Below, piece after piece: positions 1 to 6,406 of a stretch of 13,719 bases of DNA. Every line of letters begins with the position of its first letter. Within the stretch, counting starts at the first letter, position 1. Location: NCBI GenBank assembly GCA_003225515.1, contig QIAK01000227.1, positions 9,333 to 23,051 on the forward strand, in the 5' to 3' direction. A program made the translations under genes and the position numbers. Under the pieces are notes generated by a model that was not told the DNA's origin, ran no database searches, and worked only from the letters and a program-made list of their open reading frames with translations. This DNA comes from Acidobacteriota bacterium (GTDB lineage: Bacteria; Acidobacteriota; Terriglobia; Terriglobales; Acidobacteriaceae).

Positions 1-1713
1 CAGATGATGGAGCACATGAGCCGGCAGATGGATACCCTGCGCCAGATTCTGAAGCTGCAGGAAGACAAGATGAGCAAGGCCGGCATCCTGGTGGAGTCTC
101 ATGCCGACATCCTGGACCGCATGTTCTGGGCGGAAGTGCCGGAGTCGGGAAAGAAAAGTGTGTTGATGTCGCATGAGGCTCCATGCGTGCCTCCGCGGAA
201 CCTGCGTCAGTTTGTCGAAGTGCTGCTTGAGCGCGATGACAAGCAGAGTGCGACGGAAATTCTGAACAACTATTCCAGCTGTCTGGGCGCAAAGGAAGCT
301 GAACCAAGGCGGCGAACCGCGATTGGACTCAGCCAGTTGGCGGATTTGTACGCTCGCGTGGGCGGGCAGTGCATGGGGCAAGCCATCCGCACGCTGTCCG
401 AATACCTCATCAAAGAAAAAGAACCAGAGCTGCAGAGCCTGTTTAGCGCGGCATTCGTGCGCCTCAGCCAGGAGGCCAGTTCGGCTAAAAACTACGGCGC
501 GGTGAATGAAGTCTGCGCCGGCATCGAACGGATCAGCGTGGAACGGCCAGTTCTGATGAGCGATCTGCGGCCCCGCGTCGGCGTGGAAAATCGTCTTCCC
601 GAGTTCATCGAAGAAGCTCTGCAGATGGAGCCTATTCTTCCGGATATGTTGTCGGTGCTGCGCCGAACCAGCCAGGCGGGCGCGGAGCATTTGGCTGACC
701 GCTTTTTCCGCTGCATGCGTCGCGACGAGTGCGACCGCATGATCGAACTGGTCCAGCAAGTGGGGTCTCCCGTGCTGGGACAATTACGTGAAATTTTGCG
801 AACCGGACAACCGCGGCAGGCTGCCGGCGCTGTGGGACTGGTGAGCCGCCTCGATGTGGGAACGCTGCTCGAATTGCTGCCCACGCGAATGCCGGAGTGG
901 AACCGCTTTTATCACGACATTGTGGTGCGCCAGATTGCGTATGGCGCGGCCAACGATCGCGGGCGCACCTTGCTCGAATTGGCGGAGATTCTGGACCCGC
1001 TCGTATTGCCCGAGGCGGTAGACGAGATTGGGATGAGCGGCGACCTCAGCGCGACCCCGCCTCTCATCGCCATGGCGCGCCCTGGGGAAACGGCTTCGCG
1101 CTCTCCATATGTTCAGTTAAAAGCGATTGAGTCTCTGGGGCGATTGAAAGACGCGGAAGCGGTGGCGACGCTGCGCGAAATTCTTGAGGCAAAAAAGACA
1201 TTCAGCTGGGTGCATCATCGCGAGTTGAGAATTGCGGCGGCGCAGGCGCTTTCCAAAACCGATCCGCGCTACAGCTCGCAGGTTATGTCCGACAGCGGAC
1301 TGGAACCGGCCGAGCTGGCGATTGCTCCGCTCGATATGGCTCCTGCATGTCCCTGGGTACGGCAACGGCGCTACGAGCGCCTGATACTGGCCAAAACTGT
1401 TGTTGCGACGATTGGCAGTTCGTGGGGGAAATCGCGGATTCTGATCCGCGAATTGAGCCTGGGCGGCGGCATGGGTACGAAGGAAGACAACCTCCGCATC
1501 GGCAGCGAAGCTGATCTTGAAATTTCGGTTGGTATGCGGGCGAAGATTCGTGCGCACGTGCTCTTGCGCCGCGCCCGTGTGAATGAAGTTGGATTCGAGA
1601 TTGTGAGCACCGACCTGGAAAGCCGCTATCGGCTGCGGCGCTTGCTGGTGGACGCGCTGAACAGCGCGCCACAGAATAAAAACCACGAGTGGGGCGGCGA
1701 ACGGAAAATCTAA
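1..1713 (+). CDS. Large helical/HEAT-like protein with C-terminal PilZ-like domain (5' end outside window)
   Basis: The frame is open from the first base (a Gln codon precedes the ATG at 4), so the gene probably starts upstream; about 570 residues are visible. Numbering from the ATG at 4, residues 1-350 are mostly helical with no motif I recognise. Residues 365-420 look like one or two HEAT-type repeats (KAIESLGRLKDAEAVATLRE, then LRIAAAQALSKTDP). Residues about 453-550 resemble a PilZ domain: an RxxxR element at R455-R459, then IRELSLGGG at 481-489, which corresponds to the usual (D/N)xSxxG with Glu in the first position. PilZ domains commonly bind cyclic di-GMP, so a signalling or scaffold role is inferred. 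No signal peptide or membrane segment is visible. It converges on atpE, with a shared terminator between them. The specific function is unknown. Confidence 0.75.
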   Translation, partial: QMMEHMSRQMDTLRQILKLQEDKMSKAGILVESHADILDRMFWAEVPESGKKSVLMSHEAPCVPPRNLRQFVEVLLERDDKQSATEILNNYSSCLGAKEAEPRRRTAIGLSQLADLYARVGGQCMGQAIRTLSEYLIKEKEPELQSLFSAAFVRLSQEASSAKNYGAVNEVCAGIERISVERPVLMSDLRPRVGVENRLPEFIEEALQMEPILPDMLSVLRRTSQAGAEHLADRFFRCMRRDECDRMIELVQQVGSPVLGQLREILRTGQPRQAAGAVGLVSRLDVGTLLELLPTRMPEWNRFYHDIVVRQIAYGAANDRGRTLLELAEILDPLVLPEAVDEIGMSGDLSATPPLIAMARPGETASRSPYVQLKAIESLGRLKDAEAVATLREILEAKKTFSWVHHRELRIAAAQALSKTDPRYSSQVMSDSGLEPAELAIAPLDMAPACPWVRQRRYERLILAKTVVATIGSSWGKSRILIRELSLGGGMGTKEDNLRIGSEADLEISVGMRAKIRAHVLLRRARVNEVGFEIVSTDLESRYRLRRLLVDALNSAPQNKNHEWGGERKI

Positions 1714-1719
1714 GAGTTT

Positions 1720-1761
1720 GGCTCTTAGCTCTTGGCTCTTAGCTTTTGGCTCTCAGCTTCA
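1720..1761 (+). repeat. Degenerate heptad tandem repeat, (R)GCTCTT type
   Basis: Just after the stop codon at 1711-1713 come six consecutive 7-base units in perfect register: GGCTCTT, AGCTCTT, GGCTCTT, AGCTTTT, GGCTCTC, AGCTTCA. The RGCTNNN core resembles the units of the two hairpin elements around nuoL. There is no second inverted arm here. It lies immediately before the convergent terminator. Confidence 0.7.
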
Positions 1762-1805
1762 AAAACAAAAGCCTCTGCTTTTCGGCAGAGGCTTTTTTGT
1801 TTTTG
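1760..1805. terminator. Bidirectional intrinsic terminator between the convergent PilZ-like gene and atpE
   Basis: A perfect 8-bp stem GCCTCTGC (1771-1778) / GCAGAGGC (1785-1792) encloses a 6-base loop. It is flanked by an A-rich tract (1761-1770) and a T-rich tract (1793-1804) that also pair with each other through a small bulge. Read on + it gives hairpin plus TTTTTTGTTTTT, stopping the left gene; read on - it gives hairpin plus TTTTGTTTTT. It lies 8 bases beyond the atpE stop, and marks the end of the F0 gene cluster. Confidence 0.9.
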
Positions 1806-1812
1806 AAATCTT

Positions 1813-2115
1813 CTACTTTACCTTGGCGAAGATGATGACCAGGGTATAGAGAGCTAAGGACTCAATCAGGGCCAGACCCAGAATGAGTGCGAGCTGAATT
1901 CCAGGACGAGCCGCAGGATTGCGCGCCAATCCTTCGGCAGCAGCCGCGGTGGCCTTGCCTTGTGCCAGAGCGCAGATGCCGGAAGCAAACGCCATCGAAA
2001 ATCCGGCGGAGATTGCAACCCAGTTCACCTCGCTCGAACCTCCGCCCTGCGCGAATGCAGGAACGGCGAACGACAAAACAGAAAGTACCAGGAACAGCTT
2101 GCTCAATGTACGCAT
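1813..2115 (-). CDS. atpE: F-type ATP synthase subunit c (F0 rotor ring)
   Basis: A 100-residue proteolipid subunit of the rotating c-ring, which carries ions through the membrane and drives ATP synthesis. Residues 1-23 form a signal-peptide-like segment (MRTLSKLFLVLSVLSFAVPA, then FAQ). Helix 1 spans about 33-60, the polar loop is ARNP at 64-67, and helix 2 about 72-97 carries the ion-binding carboxylate E85 in IESLALY. Q52, E85, S86 and Y90 line up with the Q32, E65, S66 and Y70 Na+ ligands of Ilyobacter tartaricus subunit c. The usual helix-1 glycine motif GxGxGxGxG reads S45-I47-A49-A51-G53. The start at 2115 is preferred over the longer frame from 2223 because AAGGAG precedes it by 7 bases and the family N-terminus begins here. 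It lies 97 bases after atpB and is the last gene of the cluster; atpF does not follow. Confidence 0.93.
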   Translation of the reverse strand: MRTLSKLFLVLSVLSFAVPAFAQGGGSSEVNWVAISAGFSMAFASGICALAQGKATAAAAEGLARNPAARPGIQLALILGLALIESLALYTLVIIFAKVK

Positions 2116-2212
2116 TGTGTTTCTCCTTGTATGAATTGCCGCCAGTGGGTGGTTGACGTCACACCGTGCAGACGCCCTCACGCTTGCGGCAGTTGATGCA
2201 GATCCCTTGTTT

Positions 2213-2716
2213 TTAGTGCTCATCCGAAACTGCGCCTTGCAGGTACACAGTCGTCAGCAGAACGAAGATATAGGTTTGCAGCAGCGAAACGCCGACATGC
2301 AATCCCAGAAATAGAATCGGGACGCCCAGAGGCACCAGCGAAAAGAACACTAGAGTGACCATGTCGCCGGCGAACATGTTGGCAAACAGGCGGATCGTGA
2401 GCGAGAGCACGCGTGCCAGATGGCTGATCAATTCAATGGGAATCATCAAGGGCGCGAGCGCGGGCATCGGTCCCGCGAAATGCTTCAAGTAGCTGACGCC
2501 TGCGTGGCGGAATCCCTGGAACTGGTAATAGGCGAACGCGCACAGCGCGCAGCCCAAAGGCACGATCGGTACTGCGGTGGGCGACTCGAACCCGGGAATC
2601 ACACCGATGAGGTTGCACAACAAGATGAAGAATGCGAGCGTGGAGAGGAATGCCGTATAGCCTTCACTGTGATGGCCGATGATTTCGTTGCTCTGGCCGT
2701 CCACCGGGACGATCAA
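2213..2716 (-). CDS. atpB: F-type ATP synthase subunit a, C-terminal part (gene broken by deletion/frameshift)
   Basis: This is the larger downstream piece of subunit a, the stator subunit that forms the two ion half-channels against the c-ring. Family hallmarks are clear: IIGHHSE and FFILLCNLIGVIPGFESPTA near the start, then ELISHLARVLSLTIRLFANM. The last stretch contains the essential arginine, in LSLTIRLFAN. It ends in a normal membrane helix and a QGAVSDEH tail. The nominal start is a TTG at 2716, but this is not a natural N-terminus: family similarity begins at VDGQSNEIIGHH, and two stops (TAG TAA) lie upstream in this frame. The N-terminal part is in another frame at 2664-2906. It is a real coding remnant of one atpB gene; whether the break is biological or an assembly error cannot be decided here. 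Confidence 0.85.
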   Translation of the reverse strand: MIVPVDGQSNEIIGHHSEGYTAFLSTLAFFILLCNLIGVIPGFESPTAVPIVPLGCALCAFAYYQFQGFRHAGVSYLKHFAGPMPALAPLMIPIELISHLARVLSLTIRLFANMFAGDMVTLVFFSLVPLGVPILFLGLHVGVSLLQTYIFVLLTTVYLQGAVSDEH

Positions 2717-2906
2717 CCGAAAGCCGCGCTCTTACTAACAAAAAGAGCACCAGCAAGAACACGAACACGAGCAACTCCATGGCCAGCGAGTTCGGTATGG
2801 GTTGTGTCGGATATTTCGGCTCGATGTGGAGCGCACGCAGCAACGATGTAACCGGGCTGGCGAACAGACGATTCAGGATTTCAGTGAACCAGAGTTGTTC
2901 AGGCAT
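2664..2906 (-). CDS. atpB: F-type ATP synthase subunit a, N-terminal part (gene broken by deletion/frameshift)
   Basis: The upstream piece of subunit a. It starts MPEQLWFTEILNRLFASPVT, contains the first membrane helix (LAMELLVFVFLLVLFLLV, residues about 42-59) and reaches the conserved LSVDRPG at about 62-68. After that the family continues with about 12 residues (KxQxxxE...F type) before a VxG element; here the sequence jumps directly to a different frame encoding VDGQSNEIIG. Residues after RPG (GRPEQRNHRPSQ) are out of frame and not family-like. A deletion near 38 bases around 2698-2702 would explain both the missing residues and the frame change. The start ATG at 2906 follows a weak GAGAG. 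It begins 48 bases after atpI. Confidence 0.83.
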   Translation of the reverse strand: MPEQLWFTEILNRLFASPVTSLLRALHIEPKYPTQPIPNSLAMELLVFVFLLVLFLLVRARLSVDRPGGRPEQRNHRPSQ

Positions 2907-2954
2907 AAAGACTCTCAGCAGTTGACACTTCGGTTGCTGCGATTCGCTTTTCCT

Positions 2955-3380
2955 CTACATCCCGCGCGCCAAGGCTGCGTAGAGTTCGTAGACGGCTTCG
3001 CAGGCAATCGCCGATACGGGCAAAAATAAGCCCGCAAGAAGCCCATTCAGGCTCGCGGGTGAAACAGTCAATATAACATAAGCCCCGACGGCCATCAAAA
3101 CATAGCGGAGCAGAAAGCGGGAGACGATTCCATCCGCGGACTGAGAACTAGTGGCGCCCGCCGCCCGATCGACGAATCCGGTAATGACTCGCTTGAGCCA
3201 ATAAAAATTGATGTACGCGATGATGCATCCGAAGGCCAGGCCGATGGCGGAACGTACGCCGAACTTCCACCAGGTTGCCGCGATCAGGACTGGAGCGAGA
3301 ACGGCCATGAAGCGCCGGATGCGATCCAGAGCGCCGGAGTAGAAGTGCTCGGAGACCACGCTGGGTTGCTCGTCGGGCAT
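2955..3380 (-). CDS. atpI: AtpI-family protein (ATP synthase I chain)
   Basis: A small membrane protein of about 141 residues upstream of subunit a. AtpI proteins assist assembly of the c-ring and are not part of the finished enzyme. Four hydrophobic segments are visible: FMAVLAPVLIAATW, SAIGLAFGCIIAYINFYWL, YVLMAVGAYVILTV and LNGLLAGLFLPVSAIACEAV. The AYINFYWLKR stretch after the second segment is typical of the family. The frame is open to a TTG at 3410; I chose the ATG at 3380 (MPDEQPSVVSEHFY) because the ten extra residues are not family-like. Neither start has a strong ribosome binding site. It sits between atpZ (52 bases away) and atpB (48 bases), consistent with one F0 transcription unit. 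Confidence 0.8.
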   Translation of the reverse strand: MPDEQPSVVSEHFYSGALDRIRRFMAVLAPVLIAATWWKFGVRSAIGLAFGCIIAYINFYWLKRVITGFVDRAAGATSSQSADGIVSRFLLRYVLMAVGAYVILTVSPASLNGLLAGLFLPVSAIACEAVYELYAALARGM

Positions 3381-3432
3381 TGCAGATATGGTACTCGACC
3401 TGAAGATCAATTGACGCGCCGGAAGCTGGATG

Positions 3433-3681
3433 TTAGCTGCTGTCGCGCAGAACGGTGCGGATTAGTTCGATAAAACCGGCAGCGATTCCGAGAAGCAGGC
3501 CCACGATGCTGATCCATGTAATGTGAAGCCAATGGTCAAGAGCAGATCCGAGGAGCCATCCAGCGACGGTTGCGGCAGGCAGCATGAAAGCGAGTTGGCT
3601 GTAACGGCTGATTTGCACCCAGGGATTCTTCTTCTTGTCGGGATCGCGGTTTTCCGGCGCAGGCATGGGGTGCTCGGGCAT
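3433..3681 (-). CDS. atpZ: AtpZ/AtpR-like F0 accessory membrane protein
   Basis: An 82-residue protein with a charged N-terminus (PAPENRDPDKKKNPW) and two membrane helices, LAFMLPAATVAGWLLGSAL (about 31-49) and ISIVGLLLGIAAGFIELI (about 58-75). The G-rich helices, the LDHWL between them and the GFIELIRTV ending match the small 'ATPase gene 1' family found at the head of many F0 operons. Members have been proposed to act with AtpI in Mg2+/Ca2+ transport or assembly; that role is inferred from the family only. It is the first gene of the atpZ-atpI-atpB-atpE cluster. Two Met codons (3681 and 3666) could start it; neither has a Shine-Dalgarno sequence. Confidence 0.8.
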   Translation of the reverse strand: MPEHPMPAPENRDPDKKKNPWVQISRYSQLAFMLPAATVAGWLLGSALDHWLHITWISIVGLLLGIAAGFIELIRTVLRDSS

Positions 3682-3690
3682 AACCGTTCT

Positions 3691-3721
3691 ATTGTAAGCG
3701 GAACTATGTCGCAGGAGTTCC
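3691..3721 (-). promoter_or_regulatory. Possible promoter/operator ahead of atpZ
   Basis: Read on the - strand, a TACAAT (3691-3696) resembles a -10 box nine bases before the atpZ ATG. A 6-bp inverted repeat GGAACT-N10-AGTTCC (3700-3721) lies just upstream, where a -35 region and an operator would be. No good -35 hexamer is visible, and a start from this box would give an almost leaderless mRNA. Weak, pattern-based call only. Confidence 0.25.
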
Positions 3722-3756
3722 TGTGAGCTTGTCTCGTGAGCTTTGCTCTACTTTAG

Positions 3757-4845
3757 CTAGGTGCTTGGCGGAGCTAATTTTTGGACTGTGGGCGAATCGC
3801 CGCCTAGCCAATCTGGGTGCTTGGCGGTGGAGTCGAAGTGGGAAGAGGTTTTGAAGAGTTCGTATTTTCCGGCCACCGCGACTTCTTTCGTCTTCGCTAA
3901 GAGCTGCGCGATCTGGTCGCGGTTCATGGGCTGAAAAGTTTTTGCGGCTTCAAAGGCCTGGTCGAGGATTTCCTGTTTCTCAATCCCAGTGATTACGACT
4001 GAGGTGGGCAGGCTCAATGCATAGTGGAGGCACTCGATAGGCGAGACGGTTTTGCTTTTGAGGATCACGCCGTCGCCCATCGATTTCATGCCGAGGACTC
4101 CGATATCCTGCTTCACGAGTTCGGGCAATACCATCTGGGCGAAGCTGCGGAAGTGCGCGTCCATCACGTTGAGCGGCATCTGGACGGTATCGAAGTGGAA
4201 ACCGTGCTCGGCGGCCACTTTCAGCATATAGAGATGGATGTGCGGATCTTTGTGGCCGGTGAAACCGATGTAACGGATTTTCCCGGCTTTTTTTGCAGCG
4301 AGGCAGGCTTCCATGGCGCCGCTTTCCGCAAAGATGCGATCTGGATCGTCGAAGCGGATGATTTCGTGATGCTGCACCAGATCGATGTGATCGGTCTGTA
4401 GCCGCTCCAGAGAAGTTTCGATCTGGCGTTCGGCAGTTTCTTTGGTGCGGCCATCGATTTTTGTCATGAGAAAAACTTTTTGGCGATATCCATCTTTCAA
4501 GGCTTTGCCCATCAGGATTTCGCTCTGGCCCTCGTTGTAGTCCCAACTGTTGTCCATGAACGTGATGCCGCGATCGATGGCGGAGCGAACGAGCGCGATG
4601 CTCTGTTCGTCGGTGAGGCCGTGTTTGGCGATGTGAAATCCTCCCATGCCGATGGCGGAAACGTTTTCGCCGGTGCGTCCGAGAGTGCGGTAGAGCATGT
4701 CTCCTTTGCGAGTGCCGGGCGACGAGGCGAGGGGAATCTGGTGCATGGGGTCGTTCTCCTTATGGGTTTCCTGGGCGAAGGCTGTGGGCAGTGCGGATGC
4801 GGCCGTGCAGACCGCGGCTGTCTTGAAGAAATCGCGGCGTTTCAT
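3757..4845 (-). CDS. Tat-exported aldo/keto reductase
   Basis: A 362-residue NAD(P)H-dependent oxidoreductase of the aldo/keto reductase (TIM-barrel) family. The N-terminus MKRRDFFKTAAVCTAASALP, ending in FAQ, is a twin-arginine signal with a likely AxA-type cleavage site near residue 24, so the folded enzyme is probably exported. The barrel starts at about residue 51 (YRTLGRTGENVSAIGMGG). The catalytic tetrad is complete: D98 (FMDNS), Y103 (WDYNEG), K129 (MTKIDG) and H160 (DLVQHH). KIRYIGFTGHKDP follows in the normal place. The substrate cannot be inferred. It lies 79 bases after nuoN and 75 bases before atpZ, all on one strand, so co-transcription with respiratory genes is possible but not shown. 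No Shine-Dalgarno sequence is obvious before the ATG; the start is chosen because it yields the Tat signal. Confidence 0.9.
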   Translation of the reverse strand: MKRRDFFKTAAVCTAASALPTAFAQETHKENDPMHQIPLASSPGTRKGDMLYRTLGRTGENVSAIGMGGFHIAKHGLTDEQSIALVRSAIDRGITFMDNSWDYNEGQSEILMGKALKDGYRQKVFLMTKIDGRTKETAERQIETSLERLQTDHIDLVQHHEIIRFDDPDRIFAESGAMEACLAAKKAGKIRYIGFTGHKDPHIHLYMLKVAAEHGFHFDTVQMPLNVMDAHFRSFAQMVLPELVKQDIGVLGMKSMGDGVILKSKTVSPIECLHYALSLPTSVVITGIEKQEILDQAFEAAKTFQPMNRDQIAQLLAKTKEVAVAGKYELFKTSSHFDSTAKHPDWLGGDSPTVQKLAPPST

Positions 4846-4924
4846 GTTGCTTGAGATGATTGTGAGGTCAGGGGCGTTGCCGGATTTATTGGGTGGTGAT
4901 GGCAGTTTGTGAGCTTTACGTTTT

Positions 4925-6406
4925 TTAAGTGCGGGTTATGCCTAGAGTCCAATTCACCAGTTCGATGAAGCTGTTGGGAAGGAGCCCAATGTAGAGAGTT
5001 GCGATGCCCGCAACCGCGATGGCCGCGCGCATAGGAAGGCTGATGGGGAGAGTCTCTTCGGCCTTCTCGGCTTTGCCCATGAACATCGCGTTGGCGATCT
5101 TCAGATAGTAGTAGAGGCCGAAGACGGAGTAGAGGACGCCGAGCGAGGCGAGGGCGTAATGTCCGGTGGAGATCAGGCCGAGGAAGATGAAATATTTTCC
5201 CCAGAATCCGGCGAGCGGCGGGATTCCGGCGAGCGAGAGCAGGAATATCAGCATGAGGACAGCTTCGACGGGAGCTCGGGAATATAGGCCGTTGAGGTCG
5301 TCGAGTTCGTCGCCGATTACGTTGCGATGACGCAGGGCAGTGATCACGCCGAATGCGCCGAGGTTCATAAACGTGTAGACGAGCAGGTAAATAAGAATGC
5401 CTTTGATGCCGTCCGCGTTGATTTGGGTGGCGGTTCCGGCGATCAGGCCAAGGAGCATGTATCCAACGTGAGCGATGGACGAATAGGCGAGCAGACGTTT
5501 GGTATTGGTCTGAGTAAGCGCGGCGAAGTTGGCTCCCGTCATGGTAGCGATCGACACGAACACCAGGAGCGGAACCCAGATGGGACGCATGGGCATGAGG
5601 CCGATAAGAAGAATGCGGAGAAGCATTGCCCATCCCGCGGCCTTCACGGCAACGGACATGAATCCGGTAATGCTGGTGGGCGCGCCTTCGTAAGCGTCGG
5701 GCGCCCACTGGTGAAACGGAATGGCCGCGATCTTAAAGAGCAGTCCTGTAATGGTGGTCACAAGCGCAATGATCGCGACGGGCTTATATTGCGGGTCGGC
5801 CATGCTGCGCGTGAGTTGCTGATTGATGACAGGAAGGCTGGTGCTGCCCGCGAGTCCGTACAGCAGAGAGAGCCCGTAAGCGAAGATGCCGGAGGAGAAT
5901 GCGCCGAGCAGTAGATATTTCAGCGCAGCTTCGTTGGACCGGCGGTCGCGGCGAAGGAATCCCACGAGCACGTAGGTGGAGATTGCCATCAGTTCGAGGC
6001 CGATGAAGATGAGAACGATGTCGAAGCCCGCTGCCATGCACATCATGCCGGCAACCGAGAGCAGCATGAGGGCGTAATATTCGCCGTGATTTTCGTTTTC
6101 GATCTCGAGGTAGCGCACCGACATGAGAATGGCAATGGCAGTGGCGGCAAGAAATAAATAGAAAAAATAAATGGCGAAGCGGTCGACGAGCAAGGTGCGC
6201 ATCATGCCGAGGCTGCCGGGCGAAGCCGCCATCCAGAGCTGAATTTTGTAGACTCCGGCGGCGGAGAAGAGCACGCCGATAAATGCGGTGATGGCGTTGG
6301 CCCACTTCATCTCTTTCGGCAGCATGAGGTCGATGAGCAGGATGCCGAGGGCGAACAGGGTCAGCAGCGTGATCGGAAGCGCGAGAAGGTAGTCGGTCCA
6401 GACCAC
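4925..6406 (-). CDS. nuoN: NADH-quinone oxidoreductase subunit N
   Basis: A 493-residue antiporter-like proton-pumping subunit of complex I, with about 14 membrane helices. Conserved features include E138 in FIGLELMAISTYVLVGF, K163 in AALKYLLLGAFSSG, and the central block LLFKIAAIPFHQWAPDAYEG with APTSITGFMSVAVKAAG after it. TNTKRLLAYSSIAHVGYMLL, and AGIPPLAGFWGKYFIF near the C-terminus, are also typical. The start is GTG at 6406, sharing one base with the nuoM stop (TAGTG); AAAGGGA lies about 8 bases upstream. The length is normal for the family and the frame is intact. It is the last gene of the nuo cluster. Confidence 0.96.
   Translation of the reverse strand: MVWTDYLLALPITLLTLFALGILLIDLMLPKEMKWANAITAFIGVLFSAAGVYKIQLWMAASPGSLGMMRTLLVDRFAIYFFYLFLAATAIAILMSVRYLEIENENHGEYYALMLLSVAGMMCMAAGFDIVLIFIGLELMAISTYVLVGFLRRDRRSNEAALKYLLLGAFSSGIFAYGLSLLYGLAGSTSLPVINQQLTRSMADPQYKPVAIIALVTTITGLLFKIAAIPFHQWAPDAYEGAPTSITGFMSVAVKAAGWAMLLRILLIGLMPMRPIWVPLLVFVSIATMTGANFAALTQTNTKRLLAYSSIAHVGYMLLGLIAGTATQINADGIKGILIYLLVYTFMNLGAFGVITALRHRNVIGDELDDLNGLYSRAPVEAVLMLIFLLSLAGIPPLAGFWGKYFIFLGLISTGHYALASLGVLYSVFGLYYYLKIANAMFMGKAEKAEETLPISLPMRAAIAVAGIATLYIGLLPNSFIELVNWTLGITRT

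Noticed and set aside
2154..2161. Perfect 8-bp palindrome TGACGTCA in the atpB-atpE gap
   Set aside because: A single 8-bp palindrome is expected by chance at this scale, with no flanking promoter elements or second copy in the window.
2116..2223. Longer subunit c starting at 2223
   Set aside because: The extra 36 residues are not c-subunit-like, and a strong AAGGAG precedes the ATG at 2115.
2664..2716. Programmed ribosomal frameshift joining the two atpB parts
   Set aside because: A frameshift would still leave about 12 conserved-region residues missing, and no slippery heptamer is visible at the junction.
4842..5708. 288-codon - strand frame overlapping the end of nuoN
   Set aside because: Out-of-frame shadow of nuoN: rich in Arg, His, Ser and Pro, with no recognisable motif; nuoN is intact through this region.
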